The notes under the pieces: model-generated
Databases searched by the model: none
Told to the model about the DNA's origin: nothing
Seen by the model: only the letters and a program-made list of their open reading frames with translations
DNA from: Lamellibrachia columna
Lineage: Eukaryota > Annelida > Polychaeta > Sabellida > Siboglinidae
DNA length: 64,000 nucleotides
Direction: 5' to 3'
Assembly: GCA_963662155.1 (NCBI GenBank)
Contig: OY759265.1
Span: forward strand, 41,814,162-41,878,161
Position numbers and translations under genes: made by a program
Shown here: one piece after another, positions 62,051 to 64,000 of the stretch
Layout of the letters: every line of letters starts with the position of its first letter
Numbering within the stretch: position 1 is the stretch's first letter

Positions 62051-64000
62051 AACGCTGTAAAAAGATTGGCTCGCAACTCCCGGCGATCACTAATATGACC
62101 CGATTTTCGCGCATGCGCGGAGCCTGCCAACCTCCTTTGCATGGGAATGTCGTCTAGCACGAAGAAATCCGAACATAAATTAGGATCTCCGAGACAAAAA
62201 ATCGCCGAGGGCTGTTATGATTCGCTTGGTTATATCACATGATCATTTGGCATGCGCTAATTGGCTAATACGCGAACTTCTGCCACTTCCGTTTGTCGTT
62301 GGTTACATTAGGATCGTGTTTTTCCTTCCGCATTTCATTCAATTTATCGAGAAAAAGAGAAGCATGCCGTTTGCAAAGAAGAAATCTACCGACCGTTTCG
62401 GTAGCAGGAAAGCTAGCAAAGCAGCCGCCGGAGCGAACGCGTGATGCTAAGTCGAAAAGAAGGGAAATTCCAACAACTGGGCCCGAGGTTATAAACAGTA
62501 CTCAAGCTCAAATCTGTGCTCAAGTCTGAGATTTCATGCTCACCAGAGTTTTCGTGCTCAACCGAGGTTATAAAACGTCTTGAGTACGTACTCAGCTGAG
62601 TACGAAACGACGCGTTTTTTTCAAATGCACAAGCGGCCAAGTGGAACTCTCTTTTTGAAAAAGATAACAAAGATACTTCCGCATATAAACAGTGGTGGAC
62701 GAAGAATTTCGGCTGCAAGCATCTCTTTTGCGGGAAAAAGCGCCGGAGAAAAATTAACCCATCACCAATATCACACGGTGTGTGGAAAGTCGAGCACACA
62801 GTGAACGATTTAACAGACAGAACGAGACGAATCACAAGATAAAACTGTCTAAAAATTAAAAATAGCAAAAAGTAATACCTCGCAGCCAGGCTAAGATTAT
62901 GCCCCAACTAAGCGATTCGGCAGCCTAAGTAATTATGTTTGCCATGTTCATTTGGCGTAGTAACTAGAACTTCTGGAAATGTACCGAGGAACACGACAAG
63001 TTGTACTTTTTTAATGAATGCAAGTGTTAATATAACATCAATTTCGTTACAAAATATATTTATGCTGTCAAAGGTAAACAATAATGACATTACCTAAATC
63101 CGTGGTTCATTATAATATTTTGTTTTAATATTTCATTAGAATGTCCATTGTTTCCATAATCTATACATGCGTGTAACAATACACACGTACTGGAAAGAGG
63201 AGTACAAAAATAAACATTTTGTGAGACAAAGGTTCAGTTTCATAGTTTTGATCATTCTATGTGTACTGAATATGTAAAAATTACTCTGTTCAGATCATGA
63301 TGTACCTATGCCTATGGCTATACACTTGAACTATAGTCTATACACTTGTCTGGTTGAACCATACGTCAGAGTCACGTAGAAGACTTTGTGTGGTACACAG
63401 TGATGTATTCAGATTGTTGCGCAGTGAACCCAGAAACATAAGTATTTGTCAAAACTAAGAAATAGCAGTGTTAACAACTAATTTTATTTGCCCCCTTAGC
63501 CTAGGCTTAGCTTTGACGTCGGGTGTCACATGTTTGTGTCACGGGGATTACCCACTGTTAGTAGTCTATAATTTTAGTCCAGCCTATCTTTTATATGGGT
63601 GTAGTATTACAGTAAAGTGATTGAAATTAATAGATGATATGCTAAAACGGATGTCATTGAATATCATAGAAAGGTTTGTATTACTCCTTAATGATTAATA
63701 TTTTTATAGATAATAAAACAAATATAGTACTAAAACAATATCAAACAGTAAAGTGTAAACTGAAAGAGTAAGCTATGTTATCATTGATTTGTAGTGGTAA
63801 TTCTTAATAATAATAATTATGATGAGAGTGCCCAAGCGAATATATTATTTGCACTTTTAATGTGCACACTATCTACTATATGGAATCATTGTTTCCATAA
63901 CATATATTATTTTATTTATCATTAATTAAGTTATATTTGAAATAGGTTACTGCACAAGACAGCATATGTTACTATTAGTATTATATTACATACGCCCTGG
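62051..64000. other. No gene recognised
   Basis: Contains a GC-rich patch GCGCATGCGCGG at 62109, and two direct copies of GAGGTTATAAA (62487 and 62563) with GCTCA/TGAGTAC words between and after them, which may be a transposon end. A plus-strand frame from 62364 (MPFAKKKSTDRFGSRKAS) is basic and short. The rest, to the window end, is AT-rich with no support for genes. Confidence 0.4.

Overview
This is a eukaryotic, metazoan window: AT-rich, intron-dominated, densely packed with non-LTR retrotransposons, microsatellites and DNA transposons. I cannot name the species; the repeat mix (CR1-like, RTE and Penelope elements, Ty3/gypsy, PIF/Harbinger) suggests a marine invertebrate, which is inference only.

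The one host gene I can support is on the minus strand and runs through almost the whole window, from about 56248 down to 1866. It is a TRPM-type (melastatin) TRP cation channel. I assembled 17 short exons (1932 nt, 644 codons) with AG/GT borders and mutually compatible reading phases. They encode part of the cytoplasmic TRPM homology region, all six membrane segments, the pore loop and the TRP domain. Both ends of the gene lie outside what I could find: the N-terminal exons (beyond 56248 or beyond the window) and the C-terminal exons (below 1866). Three very short exons (36, 30 and 30 nt) that encode acidic linkers look like duplicated micro-exons.

Almost everything else is mobile DNA in the introns. 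Region by region: 1-1650 CR1-like LINE; 2.2-4.9 kb two copies of a second LINE family in a palindromic arrangement; 5.1-5.7 kb LINE tail; 7.37-13.35 kb a PIF/Harbinger transposon with convergent accessory and transposase genes; 13.8-14.9 kb LINE pieces; 16-20 kb CR1 fragments and a decayed gypsy element; 21.5-22.4 kb a Penelope-like inverted dimer nested in a CR1 copy; 23.6-26.7 kb a nearly complete RTE-type LINE; 30.5-31.4 kb the best CR1 3' half; 36-37 kb a LINE split by a CR1 insertion; 41.26-47.84 kb a young, almost complete Ty3/gypsy element; 48-50.5 kb hAT-like and LINE remnants; 52.3-55.4 kb a 34-bp minisatellite; 57-58 kb a fold-back element inside a LINE endonuclease; 59.4-62.05 kb a decayed gypsy integrase between inverted repeats.

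The gypsy element is the best preserved mobile unit. It has 200/199-bp LTRs differing by one base, a CATA target duplication, a primer binding site, gag with a zinc knuckle, a textbook -1 frameshift heptamer TTTAAAC just before the gag stop, and a 1242-codon RT-RNase H-integrase frame. It carries two in-frame TGA codons. Its LTR contains a 35-bp exact copy of part of its own reverse transcriptase gene.
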